Positions 9,201 through 18,323 are shown, numbered from the stretch's first letter. The stretch is DNA of 64,000 nt from Streptomyces griseomycini (GCF_014203535.1 NZ_JACHJI010000011.1:143142-207141); one strand, 5' to 3'. The notes: generated by a model not told the origin, from the sequence alone. Program-made: numbers and translations.

Positions 9201-12200
9201 GGTCCCGGGTGACGAGTACACCGTCGACGTCACCCTCACCAACACCACCACCGGCGTCTGGACGGCGGGCGACCACGCGCTCTCCTACACCTGGTCGCTC
9301 CCGGACGGCACCGACGTCACCACCGGCGGCAACCAGCTGGAAACGGCGCTGCCGGACCGGGTGCTGCCCGGCGACTCGGTCACCGTGCCGGCCAGGCTGA
9401 AGGCCCCGGTCAACTCGGACTCCGGCAACAAGCGCCTGGACCACGTGCTGAAGTGGGACCTGAAGAACACCACCACCGGCACCTGGCTGTCCGACGCCGA
9501 GGGCATCGCCCCGCTGGCGCAGAGCGTCCGCACCGAGGACCCGACCTCCAACCAGCTCGGCCTGGAGAAGTTCTACTCCTACGCGGGCAAGAACACCGGC
9601 GCGGGCTCGTCGCTGATGACGAACCTGTACGCGGGCAACAGCGTCTGGCAGTACAACGCGTTCTCCAACCCGGGCCGCGGCCTCACCACCTTCGCCCGGT
9701 TCGCGTACAACTCCCAGGACACCTCCGACACGGTCCTCGGCCACGGCTGGTCGGCCCAGGCCGCGATGCCGCTGCGCCTGGGCGCCGCGCTGGACTTCCA
9801 CCCCAACCCCGACCCGACCGAGGTCACCCTCCCCGACGGCGACGGCACCGCGCACGTCTTCCGCAAGCAGGAGGACGGGACCTGGCTGGCGCCGGCGGGC
9901 GTGCATTACCTGCTGCGGCAGGGCACCGGCACGGACTGCACCCCGAACAAGGACGGCGACCCGAGGGCCTGGTCGCTGACCCGTCCCGACCGCACCCGGT
10001 TCTTCTTCGACTGCGACGGCTACCTGACGTCGATCGTCGACAAGAACGGCAACACGCAGACGTACACCTACGCCGAACGCAGGTCGAACAACAAGCCGGT
10101 CAAGTTCCTCACGTACATCGAGGACCCGTCCGCGCGCCAGTCCCTGACGGTCGAGTACTACACGAAGGCCGACACCAACAGCCCGAAGATCATCGACCAC
10201 GTCAAGTCGATGACCGACGTCTCCGGGCGGAAGATCACCTTCGGGTACTCCGACCAGGGCCTGCTCACCACCCTCACCGACGGTGCGGGCAGCGCGCAGC
10301 CCAAGGTGTTCCGCTTCACGTACGACATGGAGCAGGGCAACAAGAACGCCAAGCTGGTCGCCGTCACCGACCCGCGCGGCAACTCGACCTCCCTGGACTA
10401 CTACTACCCCAGCGAGGGCGACGACCCGAAGTTCCACTGGAACACCCAGACCATCACCGACCGCCTCGGCCATGACACCGGGTACGTGTACACCGCCCCG
10501 GACGGCACCGCGGGCTCGTTCGTCCAGACCCGGGTGACCGACGCCGAGGGCAACGCCACCCGGTACGCGATGGACGGCTACGGCCGGGCCACCGAGATGG
10601 TCAACGCCAAGTCCGAGACCACGAGGATGGGCTGGGACGCCGACAACAACGTGACGCGCCTGGAGGAGGCCAACGGCGCCGTCACCACCTGGACGTACGA
10701 CCCCAAGACGGGTTACCCGCTGGCGGAGAAGGACGCCGAGGCCAACAAGAACGGCACCGAGGCCCGGACCTTCACCTACTCCTACGGCCTGAACGGCCAC
10801 ATCGCCGACCTCTTCCAGAAGAGGTCGCCGGAAGGCCGCACCCACCAGTTCGGCTACGACGAGCTGGGCAATGTGACCTCGGTCACGGACCCGAAGGGAG
10901 TCGCGTCGTCCGCGGAGGGCGACTACACGAGCCGGTCCGAGTACGACGAGCACGGCCGGGTCACCAAGGAGATCGACGCCAACGGGCACGACACCGAGTA
11001 CAGGAGCTACGACCCGGTCGGTTACCCGAAGACCATCCTCGACGCCCTCGACAACCCGTCGCACTTCGAGTACGACATCCGGGGCAACGTCACCAAGGTC
11101 ACCAACGCCAGGGACGCCGTCGTCAGCCAGACCTACGACGTCTACGGCCGGCCGCTGGAGAAACGGGAGCCCAAGGACCAGGCGGCGGGCGACTTCATCG
11201 TCACTCCCGCACCGGAGTACGACGCCAACGACAACATCACCAGGGCCTACGCCCCCAACGGGGCGGAGACCACGGCGGTCTTCGACAAGGCCGACCAGCG
11301 TGTCGAGACGGTCGACCCGGCGGACGAGCCGACCGGGCCGGTCCGCAGGACCACGTCCACGTACGACAAGGTGGGCAACCTCGTCCGGGCCACCGGTCCG
11401 CAGGGCAACCTGACGGCGGCCGAGGGCGACTTCACCGCCACGACCCGGTACGACGCCGTCTACCAGGCCGTCGAGATGGTGGACGCCGAGGGCAACAAGG
11501 CCTCGGTGGAGTACGACAACGTCGGCAACGTCGTCGAGCTCGTGGACGCGCGGAAGAACGCGACCGCCGACCCCGACGACTACACCACCCGCTACGAGTA
11601 CGACCTGAACCACCGGGTCGTGCGCACCGTCGACGCGCTCGGGTGGGCGACTTCCGTCCGTTACGACAAGGACGGCCTGCGGACGGCGCAGACGGACGCG
11701 GAGGGCAACGAGTCGCTCGCCGCGTACGACGAGCGCGGCGCCCTGGTGGAGTCGAAGGTCCCGGTGAGCGAGAACTCCTCCGGTGACATCACGTACCGCA
11801 CGACCCGGTACGAGTACGACCAGGTCGGCAACCGGACGAAGACGATCACGCCCCGCGGTGTCGCCACCACCGACGACGCCACCGACTTCACGGCGGAGAC
11901 CGTCTACGACGAGCTGAACCGGGTCAAGGAGGAGCGTTCGCCGTTCGACAAGGACGACACCCGCTACTCGTCGCCCGACTCGACCTTCTACTCCTACGAC
12001 GAGGTCGGGAACCTCAGCTCGGTCTCCGCACCGCCGTCGGACGGCCAGTCGGTCCGCAACGTCACCGACTACACCCACTTCGACAACGGGTGGACGCGGA
12101 CCACCACCGACCCGTGGGACATCACCACGTCCTACGACTACAACGAGCTCGGCCAGCAGACCGAGAACGTCCTCACCTCGGCGGGCGGTTCCCAGAAGCG

Positions 12201-15200
12201 CACCATGCTCTGGGAGTACTACCCGTCCGGCAACGAGAAGGCCCGCTCGGACGACGGCGTCCCGGTCGGCCGGCACGTGGTCCTGGTGGACAGCTCGGAC
12301 TTCAACAACACCGCGCTCCAGGGCAACTGGTCGCGGACGCAGGCCGAGCAGCAGTACGGCTACGACACCTACTCCCACGCGGCCGGCGACGGCACCGCGT
12401 CGTTCTCCTGGCAGCTCAACATCCCGCAGGACGGCACGTACGAGGTCCTCGTACGGCATCCGAAGATGACCGGGGCGGCCACCGACGCGAAGTTCGAGGT
12501 CCACCACGACGGTGGCAGCGCCACCAGGACGGTCGACCAGACGCAGCGCGCCGGTGAGTGGATCTCGCTCGGCTCCTACGCGTTCGTCGAGGACGGCCCG
12601 CAGAAGGTCACCCTCACGGACGCGGCGAACGGCACCGTCCTCGCGGACTCGGTGAAGCTGGTCCGCTCCCACGCGGGCGACACGGACAACGAGCAGAAGT
12701 CCTTCACCTACAAGTACAACGCGAACGGCAACATGATCGAGGTCAGGGACCTCTCGCCGGGCGCGAAGATCGACACGTACAAGATCGCGTACAACGGCCT
12801 CAACCACATCACGAAGGTCGAGGAGCTCGCGGGCGGCACGGTGAAGAACACCACCGCGCTGACCTACGACGTGAACGGCAATCCGGTCACGTCGACGCAC
12901 GACCTGACCTGGACGCAGATCGAGTACGACGAGCGCGACATGGTCAAGAAGGTGACCAACGCCGACTCGCCCACCGCGGGCGACCAGCAGATCACCACGA
13001 TGACCTACACCGGCCGCGGGCAGCTGCTCGAGCAGACCAAGCCCAACGGCAACACCCTCGACATGCGGTACCACCTCGACGGCTCGGTCGAGCAGTCCGT
13101 CGAGAAGACGTCGGGCGGTGCGGTGGTCGCACAGCACGACCTGGAGTACTCCCCCAACGGGCACCGTTCCAAGGACACGCTCAAGCTGATGAACGCCGAC
13201 GACAACTCGGCGTACATCGACAACACCTACACGTTCGACTACGACCCGCAGGACCGCCTCACCAAGGTCACCAAGGCGGGTGACGACCCGTCGACCGAGT
13301 CGTACGCCTACGACCGCAACAGCAACATCGTCGAGCAGACGGTGGACGGGGTCACCACGACGCAGCGCTACGACCGGAACCGGCTGCTGTCGGCCTCGTC
13401 GCAGGGCGTCACGTCCACGTACAACTACGATCCGCTGGGCCGGCTCGACACGGTCAGCACGGGTGGCCAGACAGCCGAGAAGTACTACTACGACGGTTTC
13501 GACCGCACGGTGAAGGTCCGTTCCGGCAGCGGTGCCGCGGCGGTGACGACGTCGTACGTCTTCGACCCGTTCGACCGGACGGTCTCGCAGACCACCTCCG
13601 GTGCCGACGCCAAGACCACGGCGTTCACCTACCTCGGTCTGGACGGCACGCTGCTGCGCGAGACGGTCGACGGCAAGGCCGACAAGGACTACCAGTACCT
13701 CGCCGGCGGCCAGCGGGCCACGCAGATCAAGCACAAGGACGACGGCGCCGAGGAGTACTCGCAGTACGTCACGAGCCCGCGCGGGGACGTCGAGGCGATC
13801 ACGAAGGAGGACGGCAGGACACGCGCCACGTACGGCTACAGGGCGTACGGGTCCGCCGACGAGTCCCAGATGACCGGCGCGGACAAGCCGGCCGACGGCG
13901 CGGGGGAAAAGGACGCGTACAACGCGTTCCGCTTCAACTCCTCCCGCTGGGACAGCGCTTCGGGCACGTACGACATGGGCTTCCGCAACTACGACCCGGG
14001 CCTGAACCGCTTCCTGACCCGGGACTCCTACAGCGGTGCCCTGTCGGACATGTCCCTGGCCACCGACCCGTTCACCGGCAACCGCTACTCCTTCGCGGGC
14101 GGCAACCCGATCAGCTTCGTCGAACTCGACGGCCACCTGTTCGGGCTCTCCCTGTCCGACATCGGCCACGCGGCACTCGACGTGGTGGGCCTGGTCCCGG
14201 TCGTCGGTGAGGTCGCCGACGTCGCCAACGGCATCTGGTACGCGGCGGAGGGCAACTACGCCGACGCCGCGCTCTCCCTCACCTCCGCCATCCCGCTGGT
14301 GGGGTACGGGGCGACCGCGGTGAAGGCCGGCAAGTACACCAAGAAGGGCCTTGACGCGGCCGACTCGGCGAACGACGCCCGCAAGGGCGCGGACAACGCG
14401 GGTGCCGCGGCCACACCGCCGAAGCCCAAGGCCGATGACCCGAAGCCGCCGTCGACCACGAAGAAGGACCCGGAGAAACCCGACGCCACGAGCTGCAAGA
14501 CCAACAGCTTCCTGCCCGGCACCCAGGTCGTCCTCGCGGACGGCAGCACGCGCGGCATCGAGTCGCTGAAGGTCGGCGACCGGGTGGTGGCCACCGACCC
14601 GGAGACCGGGGACACCCGTGCCCGGACGGTCACCGCCACCCGTGACCACGAGGGGGGCAAGGACCTTGTCACCCTGACCCTCGACCGTGACGGCGACGCG
14701 AAGCCGCTCAAGCTGACGTCGACGGCCGCGCACCTGTACTGGCTGCCGGACTACGGCAGATGGGTGGAGGGCGGCGACCTCGAACCGGGCATGTGGCTGC
14801 AGACCGCGGCCGGCACCTGGGTCCAGATCACCGCGGTCGACACCGCCCACCGCAAGGCGCACGTCCACAACCTCTCGGTCGAGGGCGTCCACACGTATTA
14901 CGTGGGGGCGGCCGACGCCGCGGTCCTCGTCCACAACTGCGGCTACAAGAACGAAGCCGTCGCCGCGCAGCAGCGGGCCCAGGAACTGGCCGGCCAGCTG
15001 CACTTCATCAAGGAGAGGATGGTCACCGTCGCGGTGATCGGCGTCCGCAAGAAGGGGACGACCGACATCGTGGAGAAGGTGGCGATGAGCTCCGGCCAGA
15101 AGGGCGACCTCCTGAAGCTCAAGGGGGGCGAGGAGTTCGTGCCCGGCTCGTTGGTCCCCGGCAGGCTGACGAAGCAGGGCAACCCGGCGTACGAGCACGC

Positions 15201-15390
15201 CGAGGAAGCGGTCTTCAGCTGGCTGAAGAAGAACCCGGACTACGAGATCCTCTACGGGGGCACCTCCAAGAACGTCTGCAAGGACATCTGCGCCCCGTTG
15301 GTCGAGCAGTCCCTGCATCTCGGCGGTGAGACCTTCAAGGGAGAATCCGACAAAACCGATTTCCGGACGTTCTGGCGCCTGAGGCGCTAG
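6289..15390 (+). CDS. Secreted RHS/YD-repeat polymorphic toxin with Hint and deaminase-like C-terminus
   Basis: A 3033-residue secreted protein. Order: signal peptide (1-31, cleavage near AFA/APP); DNRLRE-type domain (about 325-645) interrupted by a golvesin-like insert (about 458-568); Fn3-like segment (660-755); second DNRLRE domain (760-955); beta-sandwich linker (960-1080); YD/RHS repeat array (about 1090-2610) holding a second golvesin-like insert (1995-2128); RHS core end DPGLNRFLTRDSYSG (about 2568); hydrophobic pretoxin helices (2616-2684); Hint domain from CKTNSFLPGTQVVLADG to VLVHN-C (Asn2883, Cys2884); and a 149-residue tip. The tip has H2970-A-E2972 and C2997-KDI-C3001, a zinc-deaminase signature with CxxxC rather than CxxC. 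RHS shells encapsulate toxins, and Hint domains release the tip. Deaminase activity is inferred. No immunity gene follows on the same strand. Confidence 0.93.
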   Translation: MHRPRATRLLASSAALAVLVTIAPVTPAFAAPPDTGRLAEGLRDFLTDRDAEPADPPELPDTDVPANDKLAEARNAPKAKRVEELTDRRTPYSRHWRMSDGRVRSEVSAMPTSYRKGKGEEAEWKPIDTAVTDTDRKGFEKANTTNLARTYFGSRPGELVRFELDKGHWVAIGLKNAGAAKLTPVVDGDKVTYEDALGRGIDLSYTVGNGSVKEDIVLNERPKGAPSFEFTLTTNGLTAKSEKNGTISLYGENSPVGTPALVIPAPFMTDARKDAASAYGTTGTDAVRQVLSGEEGSYGITLKPDAEWLAAPERRYPVTVDPTVTIAPTPSQSADAMISSDDPSANYADLWRLSVGNTGTGTSRALLRFGLSGVPAGTRLDSAELKLYYDQTHTTGATEVRLEAHRATTAWTEAGATWNNANGITGELSGTSVLVDDGDLGTTAARGAWPTSGNTDYTRYAVGQDYRYNKDATAGDTYTWRPGLPEDGEYQVDVHYVPASDRAADAPYTVTYDGGTETYRVDQREGTGGVWKPLGKHPFKAGTTGQVVLGDGPASASTAVLADAVRFTKGGVVTKQPQEVNTWHSFPVTKTVQQWLDGTYENHGFVVKAADESASAPKGGPRYEAAEYGYKGEVANYPKLVLTWGDQGVDVNPPKVVHSTGAELSWPAYTDPSTSPGDDIVEYQVHRSVFQHFTPSSQTLVSPVAKDTRAYTDTSARPTPADSAEEFGDAYYYMVAVKTRSGQVLPSATELVRLPKAGRTTVVLQSGQSDTTLSSVEPSTGHDTLTDAGVPHPWLSVGNNSATYGTTRAVLKFPTVSEIPGNARVLEAQLNMWGFQTTTDSSGAVYEAHGLTRDFDEATASWTKADATTAWTTAGGDMDASVSDTVGTVTNDPARQSWYITSLAQSWISDSSGNHGVAVKLRDESTAGPRERTLFLSSEAEEPQLRPQLVVTYLTKSTEATYHAPYTPSRMVPGDEYTVDVTLTNTTTGVWTAGDHALSYTWSLPDGTDVTTGGNQLETALPDRVLPGDSVTVPARLKAPVNSDSGNKRLDHVLKWDLKNTTTGTWLSDAEGIAPLAQSVRTEDPTSNQLGLEKFYSYAGKNTGAGSSLMTNLYAGNSVWQYNAFSNPGRGLTTFARFAYNSQDTSDTVLGHGWSAQAAMPLRLGAALDFHPNPDPTEVTLPDGDGTAHVFRKQEDGTWLAPAGVHYLLRQGTGTDCTPNKDGDPRAWSLTRPDRTRFFFDCDGYLTSIVDKNGNTQTYTYAERRSNNKPVKFLTYIEDPSARQSLTVEYYTKADTNSPKIIDHVKSMTDVSGRKITFGYSDQGLLTTLTDGAGSAQPKVFRFTYDMEQGNKNAKLVAVTDPRGNSTSLDYYYPSEGDDPKFHWNTQTITDRLGHDTGYVYTAPDGTAGSFVQTRVTDAEGNATRYAMDGYGRATEMVNAKSETTRMGWDADNNVTRLEEANGAVTTWTYDPKTGYPLAEKDAEANKNGTEARTFTYSYGLNGHIADLFQKRSPEGRTHQFGYDELGNVTSVTDPKGVASSAEGDYTSRSEYDEHGRVTKEIDANGHDTEYRSYDPVGYPKTILDALDNPSHFEYDIRGNVTKVTNARDAVVSQTYDVYGRPLEKREPKDQAAGDFIVTPAPEYDANDNITRAYAPNGAETTAVFDKADQRVETVDPADEPTGPVRRTTSTYDKVGNLVRATGPQGNLTAAEGDFTATTRYDAVYQAVEMVDAEGNKASVEYDNVGNVVELVDARKNATADPDDYTTRYEYDLNHRVVRTVDALGWATSVRYDKDGLRTAQTDAEGNESLAAYDERGALVESKVPVSENSSGDITYRTTRYEYDQVGNRTKTITPRGVATTDDATDFTAETVYDELNRVKEERSPFDKDDTRYSSPDSTFYSYDEVGNLSSVSAPPSDGQSVRNVTDYTHFDNGWTRTTTDPWDITTSYDYNELGQQTENVLTSAGGSQKRTMLWEYYPSGNEKARSDDGVPVGRHVVLVDSSDFNNTALQGNWSRTQAEQQYGYDTYSHAAGDGTASFSWQLNIPQDGTYEVLVRHPKMTGAATDAKFEVHHDGGSATRTVDQTQRAGEWISLGSYAFVEDGPQKVTLTDAANGTVLADSVKLVRSHAGDTDNEQKSFTYKYNANGNMIEVRDLSPGAKIDTYKIAYNGLNHITKVEELAGGTVKNTTALTYDVNGNPVTSTHDLTWTQIEYDERDMVKKVTNADSPTAGDQQITTMTYTGRGQLLEQTKPNGNTLDMRYHLDGSVEQSVEKTSGGAVVAQHDLEYSPNGHRSKDTLKLMNADDNSAYIDNTYTFDYDPQDRLTKVTKAGDDPSTESYAYDRNSNIVEQTVDGVTTTQRYDRNRLLSASSQGVTSTYNYDPLGRLDTVSTGGQTAEKYYYDGFDRTVKVRSGSGAAAVTTSYVFDPFDRTVSQTTSGADAKTTAFTYLGLDGTLLRETVDGKADKDYQYLAGGQRATQIKHKDDGAEEYSQYVTSPRGDVEAITKEDGRTRATYGYRAYGSADESQMTGADKPADGAGEKDAYNAFRFNSSRWDSASGTYDMGFRNYDPGLNRFLTRDSYSGALSDMSLATDPFTGNRYSFAGGNPISFVELDGHLFGLSLSDIGHAALDVVGLVPVVGEVADVANGIWYAAEGNYADAALSLTSAIPLVGYGATAVKAGKYTKKGLDAADSANDARKGADNAGAAATPPKPKADDPKPPSTTKKDPEKPDATSCKTNSFLPGTQVVLADGSTRGIESLKVGDRVVATDPETGDTRARTVTATRDHEGGKDLVTLTLDRDGDAKPLKLTSTAAHLYWLPDYGRWVEGGDLEPGMWLQTAAGTWVQITAVDTAHRKAHVHNLSVEGVHTYYVGAADAAVLVHNCGYKNEAVAAQQRAQELAGQLHFIKERMVTVAVIGVRKKGTTDIVEKVAMSSGQKGDLLKLKGGEEFVPGSLVPGRLTKQGNPAYEHAEEAVFSWLKKNPDYEILYGGTSKNVCKDICAPLVEQSLHLGGETFKGESDKTDFRTFWRLRR

Positions 15391-15396
15391 GTCCAC

Positions 15397-15463
15397 GGGG
15401 CCGGCGAGCAGCCGGCCCCCGCGTGCGGAAGAACGCCCGGCCGGGTTTCCCGGCCGGGCGTTC
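15397..15463. terminator. Double hairpin terminator between convergent genes
   Basis: Two perfect hairpins lie between the RHS gene and the convergent propeller gene. The first is GGGGCCGGC (15397-15405), a 5-nt loop, and GCCGGCCCC (15411-15419). The second is GAACGCCCGGCCGGG (15431-15445), a TTT loop, and the complementary 15 bases (15449-15463). Both can act in either direction. Confidence 0.85.
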
Positions 15464-15482
15464 CCCGTGGGCGTCGGCGGGC

Positions 15483-16565
15483 TCAGTCCCTCCCGGCGAG
15501 GCTCCACAGGTGGACCGACGTGTGGTCCTGGGAGACGGTGCACCACGCGCCCCGGCCCGCGGACAGCGGGCTTCCCGAGACGGGGAAGGGATACGCGACG
15601 GGGCCGTCCACCGACAGGGTGCGCGGATCCACGAGCCAGTGACGCGGGACGTCGGCGTGGTCCTCGGTGCCGACCACGGCACCGTCCTCGTAGGGGAACG
15701 CGGCCTCGTAGTGCCATCTGGCCATGTCGTCGCCGGGCAGGGGGGACACGGCGTCCGCGGCGTTCAGCCGCTGCACTTCCGCCCCGTCGGAGGTCCGGTG
15801 CAGGTAGAGGGCCCACTGCCCGGGATCGGTGGTGAGGAAGTGCCGCCCGGACGGGCCGACGTCCAGGAAGACCTCCCCGACGAGCTTCTCGAAGGTGAGC
15901 GCGGTGCCGTCCCAGTGTCCCCACAGGAGCGGGGAATCGTCGTCGCCCTGACCGACGGTCAGCCCCATGTGCGCGCCGTCCGGGTGGGGGAAGTGCCATG
16001 AGGCGGCGCTCACGGTCATGGTCTCCGCCCGCCCCAGGACCGAGCCGGAGGCGGAGTCCAGGACGAGCCACTCCTCCTTCGTGTGCTCCCCTCCGCCGCT
16101 GCGGACGTGGGCCCACACCAGTGTGCCGTCCGGGGAGAACGCGGCGGAGCCGCTGTCGGCATGGGCGTGGCCGGGGTCGTCGGCGTACTCGGAGAACGAG
16201 GTGTGGGAGGCGGTGCACACGGCGGAGGACCAGCAGTCGTGCCGGACCTCCCATCGTGTTCCGCCGGTCCGGTCCACGGCCCTCAGGGCGTGCAGGCCGG
16301 AGAACACGGCGAGGTCGCCCGCGGGGGAGACCGTCGCCTGGCCGAACCGGCGTGGCCATGGTGCGGGGAAGCGGAATTCCGCTTCTTCCCCCGCGAGGTC
16401 ACGAACGGCCAGCTCGGTGTCGCCCCGCTGCACCAGCAGCCGGCGCCCCGGCCAGTGCAGGATCTGCGGGACATCCGCGGGGGTACCGGCCAACGGGGCG
16501 CGGACGGTGGCGACGAGGCGGGCCGTGTGCTGTGCGAACTCTCCGTGCGTGGGCTCAACGGGCAT
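15483..16565 (-). CDS. Hypothetical beta-propeller-like protein
   Basis: A 360-residue protein without signal peptide or membrane segment. It has recurring short blocks of the type seen in beta-propellers: FGQATVSPAGDLAVFSG, GSAAFSPDGTLVWAHV, HFPHPDGAHMGLTVG, and DVGPSGRHFLTTDPGQ. These are strand-turn repeats with a ...SPDG... core, suggesting five to seven blades. I do not recognise a named family beyond this. The start chosen is ATG of MPVEPTHGEF; the frame stays open upstream into the tRNA, but that part is clearly noncoding. It converges on the RHS toxin gene across a double terminator. An immunity role is conceivable but unsupported, because RHS immunity genes normally follow on the same strand. 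Confidence 0.72.
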   Translation of the reverse strand: MPVEPTHGEFAQHTARLVATVRAPLAGTPADVPQILHWPGRRLLVQRGDTELAVRDLAGEEAEFRFPAPWPRRFGQATVSPAGDLAVFSGLHALRAVDRTGGTRWEVRHDCWSSAVCTASHTSFSEYADDPGHAHADSGSAAFSPDGTLVWAHVRSGGGEHTKEEWLVLDSASGSVLGRAETMTVSAASWHFPHPDGAHMGLTVGQGDDDSPLLWGHWDGTALTFEKLVGEVFLDVGPSGRHFLTTDPGQWALYLHRTSDGAEVQRLNAADAVSPLPGDDMARWHYEAAFPYEDGAVVGTEDHADVPRHWLVDPRTLSVDGPVAYPFPVSGSPLSAGRGAWCTVSQDHTSVHLWSLAGRD

Positions 16566-16680
16566 GCCGGCATCGTTCCACAGGGGTCGGCGGCCGTGGC
16601 ACCCGGTCGGGACGATCGTCGCCGGCGCCCTCCGCCGAGCCGTCCTGACCGCTCGCCCTCCCGCTCCCGGAAATGATCGA

Positions 16681-16712
16681 GAGGCCGTGTCGGTGAACTC
16701 CGACACGGCCTC
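16681..16712 (-). terminator. Terminator downstream of the first tRNA-Pro
   Basis: A perfect 13-bp stem GAGGCCGTGTCGG / CCGACACGGCCTC with a 6-nt loop starts about 20 bases beyond the tRNA 3' end (minus-strand direction). Its core, GGCCGTGTCGG, is shared with the hairpin that follows the second tRNA-Pro copy. Confidence 0.75.
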
Positions 16713-16732
16713 TGACCTGCGACTTCGCAAAG

Positions 16733-16806
<74 letters not shown>

Positions 16807-16905
16807 GTGCGTTCTCGCGCGGTGAACCGCGTGATCGCGCGAACAGCACTTTACCCCACACCGCGTCCGGCACCGAAGCGGGGCCGGACGCGGGACAATC
16901 GGCGT

Positions 16906-17442
16906 ATGGGCAGCATGGACAGGACTTCCCCGGACCCGGCGGCCGTCGTGCGGGACCGGGACAGCGAGGGGCGGGCGCGCAACGCCCGGCCGCGGGACGG
17001 GCTGGGGCGGCCCCTGCCGTACGGCGCGGAGGGGGTGCCCCGGCAGCCCGAGGGGGTCGTCCGGCGGCCGGAGGAGAGCGTCGCCGAGGCGCAGCGGCTG
17101 CTGGACGAGGGGAAGCCCTTCCACGCGCACGAGGTGTTCGAGGACGCCTGGAAGTCGGGGCCCCAGGAGGACCGCGAGCTGTGGCGGGGGCTGGCCCAGC
17201 TCGCCGTGGGACTCACCCACGCCGCGCGCGGGAACGTCACGGGCGGGGCGCGGCTGCTGCGGCGCGGGGCCGGTGCCGCGGAGGAGTGGGCGGCGGGGGC
17301 CGGGGGCGAACGGCGTCCGCACGGGATCGATCTCGACGGTGTCGTCGCCTGGGCCCGGGAGCTGGCCGCGGAGGTGGAGCGGGGCGGTGGTGAGCTCGTG
17401 GACCCGGCTGCGCGGGCGCCCCGGCTGCGGCGGTCCGCGTAG
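16906..17442 (+). CDS. DUF309 domain protein
   Basis: A 178-residue protein with the DUF309 helical domain. The signature is LLDEGKPFHAHEVFEDAWKS (about residues 66-85), where the conserved His, Glu and Trp cluster, followed by LWRGLAQLAVGLTHAARGN. The His/Glu arrangement resembles a metal site, but function is unknown. I chose the ATG of MGSMDRTSPD; a second ATG follows three codons later. A GTG-free open frame upstream overlaps the tRNA promoter and is unlikely to be translated. GGGACAATCGGCGT just upstream may be a -10 region giving a very short leader. The gene is followed 65 bases later by cobF. Confidence 0.85.
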   Translation: MGSMDRTSPDPAAVVRDRDSEGRARNARPRDGLGRPLPYGAEGVPRQPEGVVRRPEESVAEAQRLLDEGKPFHAHEVFEDAWKSGPQEDRELWRGLAQLAVGLTHAARGNVTGGARLLRRGAGAAEEWAAGAGGERRPHGIDLDGVVAWARELAAEVERGGGELVDPAARAPRLRRSA

Positions 17443-17507
17443 CGGGGCGTGCACCGGCCGTGGGGTGCGGTGCGAGGGGCGTCGGTGCCGTGCGGCAGAC
17501 TCGGGGC

Positions 17508-18290
17508 GTGCGAAAGATTCATGTCATCGGTATCGGCGCGGGCGACCCCGACCAGCTGACCCTGCAGGCGGTCAAGGCGCTGCGGGGCACGGACGTGTTC
17601 TTCATCCTCGACAAGGGCGAGGTGAAGGCGGACCTCACCGGGCTCCGCCGGGACATGCTCGACGCGCACGTGCCGGAGGGGACGTACCGGGTCGTCGAGG
17701 CGCGCGACCCGGAGCGGGACCGGTCGGCCGGCGGTGCGGCCTACTCCCCCGCGGTCGGGGACTGGCGCAGCGCCCGCGCGGACATCTACGAGCGCCTGAT
17801 CGCCGAGGAGCTCGCCGAGGACGAGACCGGCGCGTTCCTGGTGTGGGGGGACCCGTCGCTGTACGACAGCACGCTCGCGATCCTCGAGGAGGTGCTCGAG
17901 CGGGGCGGCGTCGCCTTCGCGTACGACGTCGTGCCGGGCATCAGCAGCGTCTCGGCGCTGGTCGCCCGGCACCGGACGGGGCTCAACCGCGTCGCCCGCC
18001 CGGTCCAGATCACCACGGGCCGGCGGCTCGCCGAGGGCTTCCCCGAGGGCGTGGACGACGTGGTGGTGATGCTGGACGCCCACCAGGCCTTCCTCCGGTA
18101 CGCCGGCGAGGGCGGTGAGGACATCGACATCTACTGGGGCGCCTACATCGGCACCCCGGACGAGATCCTGGTCTCCGGCCCCCTCGCCGAGGCCGCGCCG
18201 CGTATCGAGCGGCTCCGCGCGGAGGCCCGGGAGCGCAAGGGCTGGATCATGGACACGTATCTGCTGCGGCGCCGGACGCCCGAGCGGTAG
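17508..18290 (+). CDS. cobF: Precorrin-6A synthase (deacetylating), CobF
   Basis: A 260-residue SAM-dependent methyltransferase of the tetrapyrrole methylase family, acting in the aerobic cobalamin pathway: it methylates C-1 of precorrin-5 and releases the acetyl group to give precorrin-6A. Motifs are IHVIGIGAGDPDQLTLQAVK (glycine-rich N-terminal motif), VWGDPSLYDSTLAIL, and YDVVPGISSVSALVARH. The length fits CobF. The GTG start (RKIHVIGIG) follows a GC-rich leader with no strong binding site. CobK, the next enzyme of the pathway, is encoded convergently 56 bases downstream; it is notable that the pair sits apart from a larger cob cluster. Confidence 0.92.
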   Translation: MRKIHVIGIGAGDPDQLTLQAVKALRGTDVFFILDKGEVKADLTGLRRDMLDAHVPEGTYRVVEARDPERDRSAGGAAYSPAVGDWRSARADIYERLIAEELAEDETGAFLVWGDPSLYDSTLAILEEVLERGGVAFAYDVVPGISSVSALVARHRTGLNRVARPVQITTGRRLAEGFPEGVDDVVVMLDAHQAFLRYAGEGGEDIDIYWGAYIGTPDEILVSGPLAEAAPRIERLRAEARERKGWIMDTYLLRRRTPER

Positions 18291-18323
18291 GAGGTGCGCG
18301 GGCCGGACGCGGTCGCGGCGGTT

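Noticed and set aside
9500..14120. DNA-level satellite or CRISPR-like repeats in the RHS gene
   Set aside because: The repetition is at the protein level (YD motifs) with divergent DNA and no uniform spacer structure. No CRISPR array or cas gene was seen anywhere in the window.
8311..16359. A very long open frame (over 2600 codons) on the minus strand opposite the RHS gene
   Set aside because: It is rich in Val/Arg/Gly/Asp repeats with no family motif and mirrors the repeated coding sequence on the plus strand. High GC removes stops from the antisense frame. The plus-strand reading has a signal peptide, known domains and a promoter.
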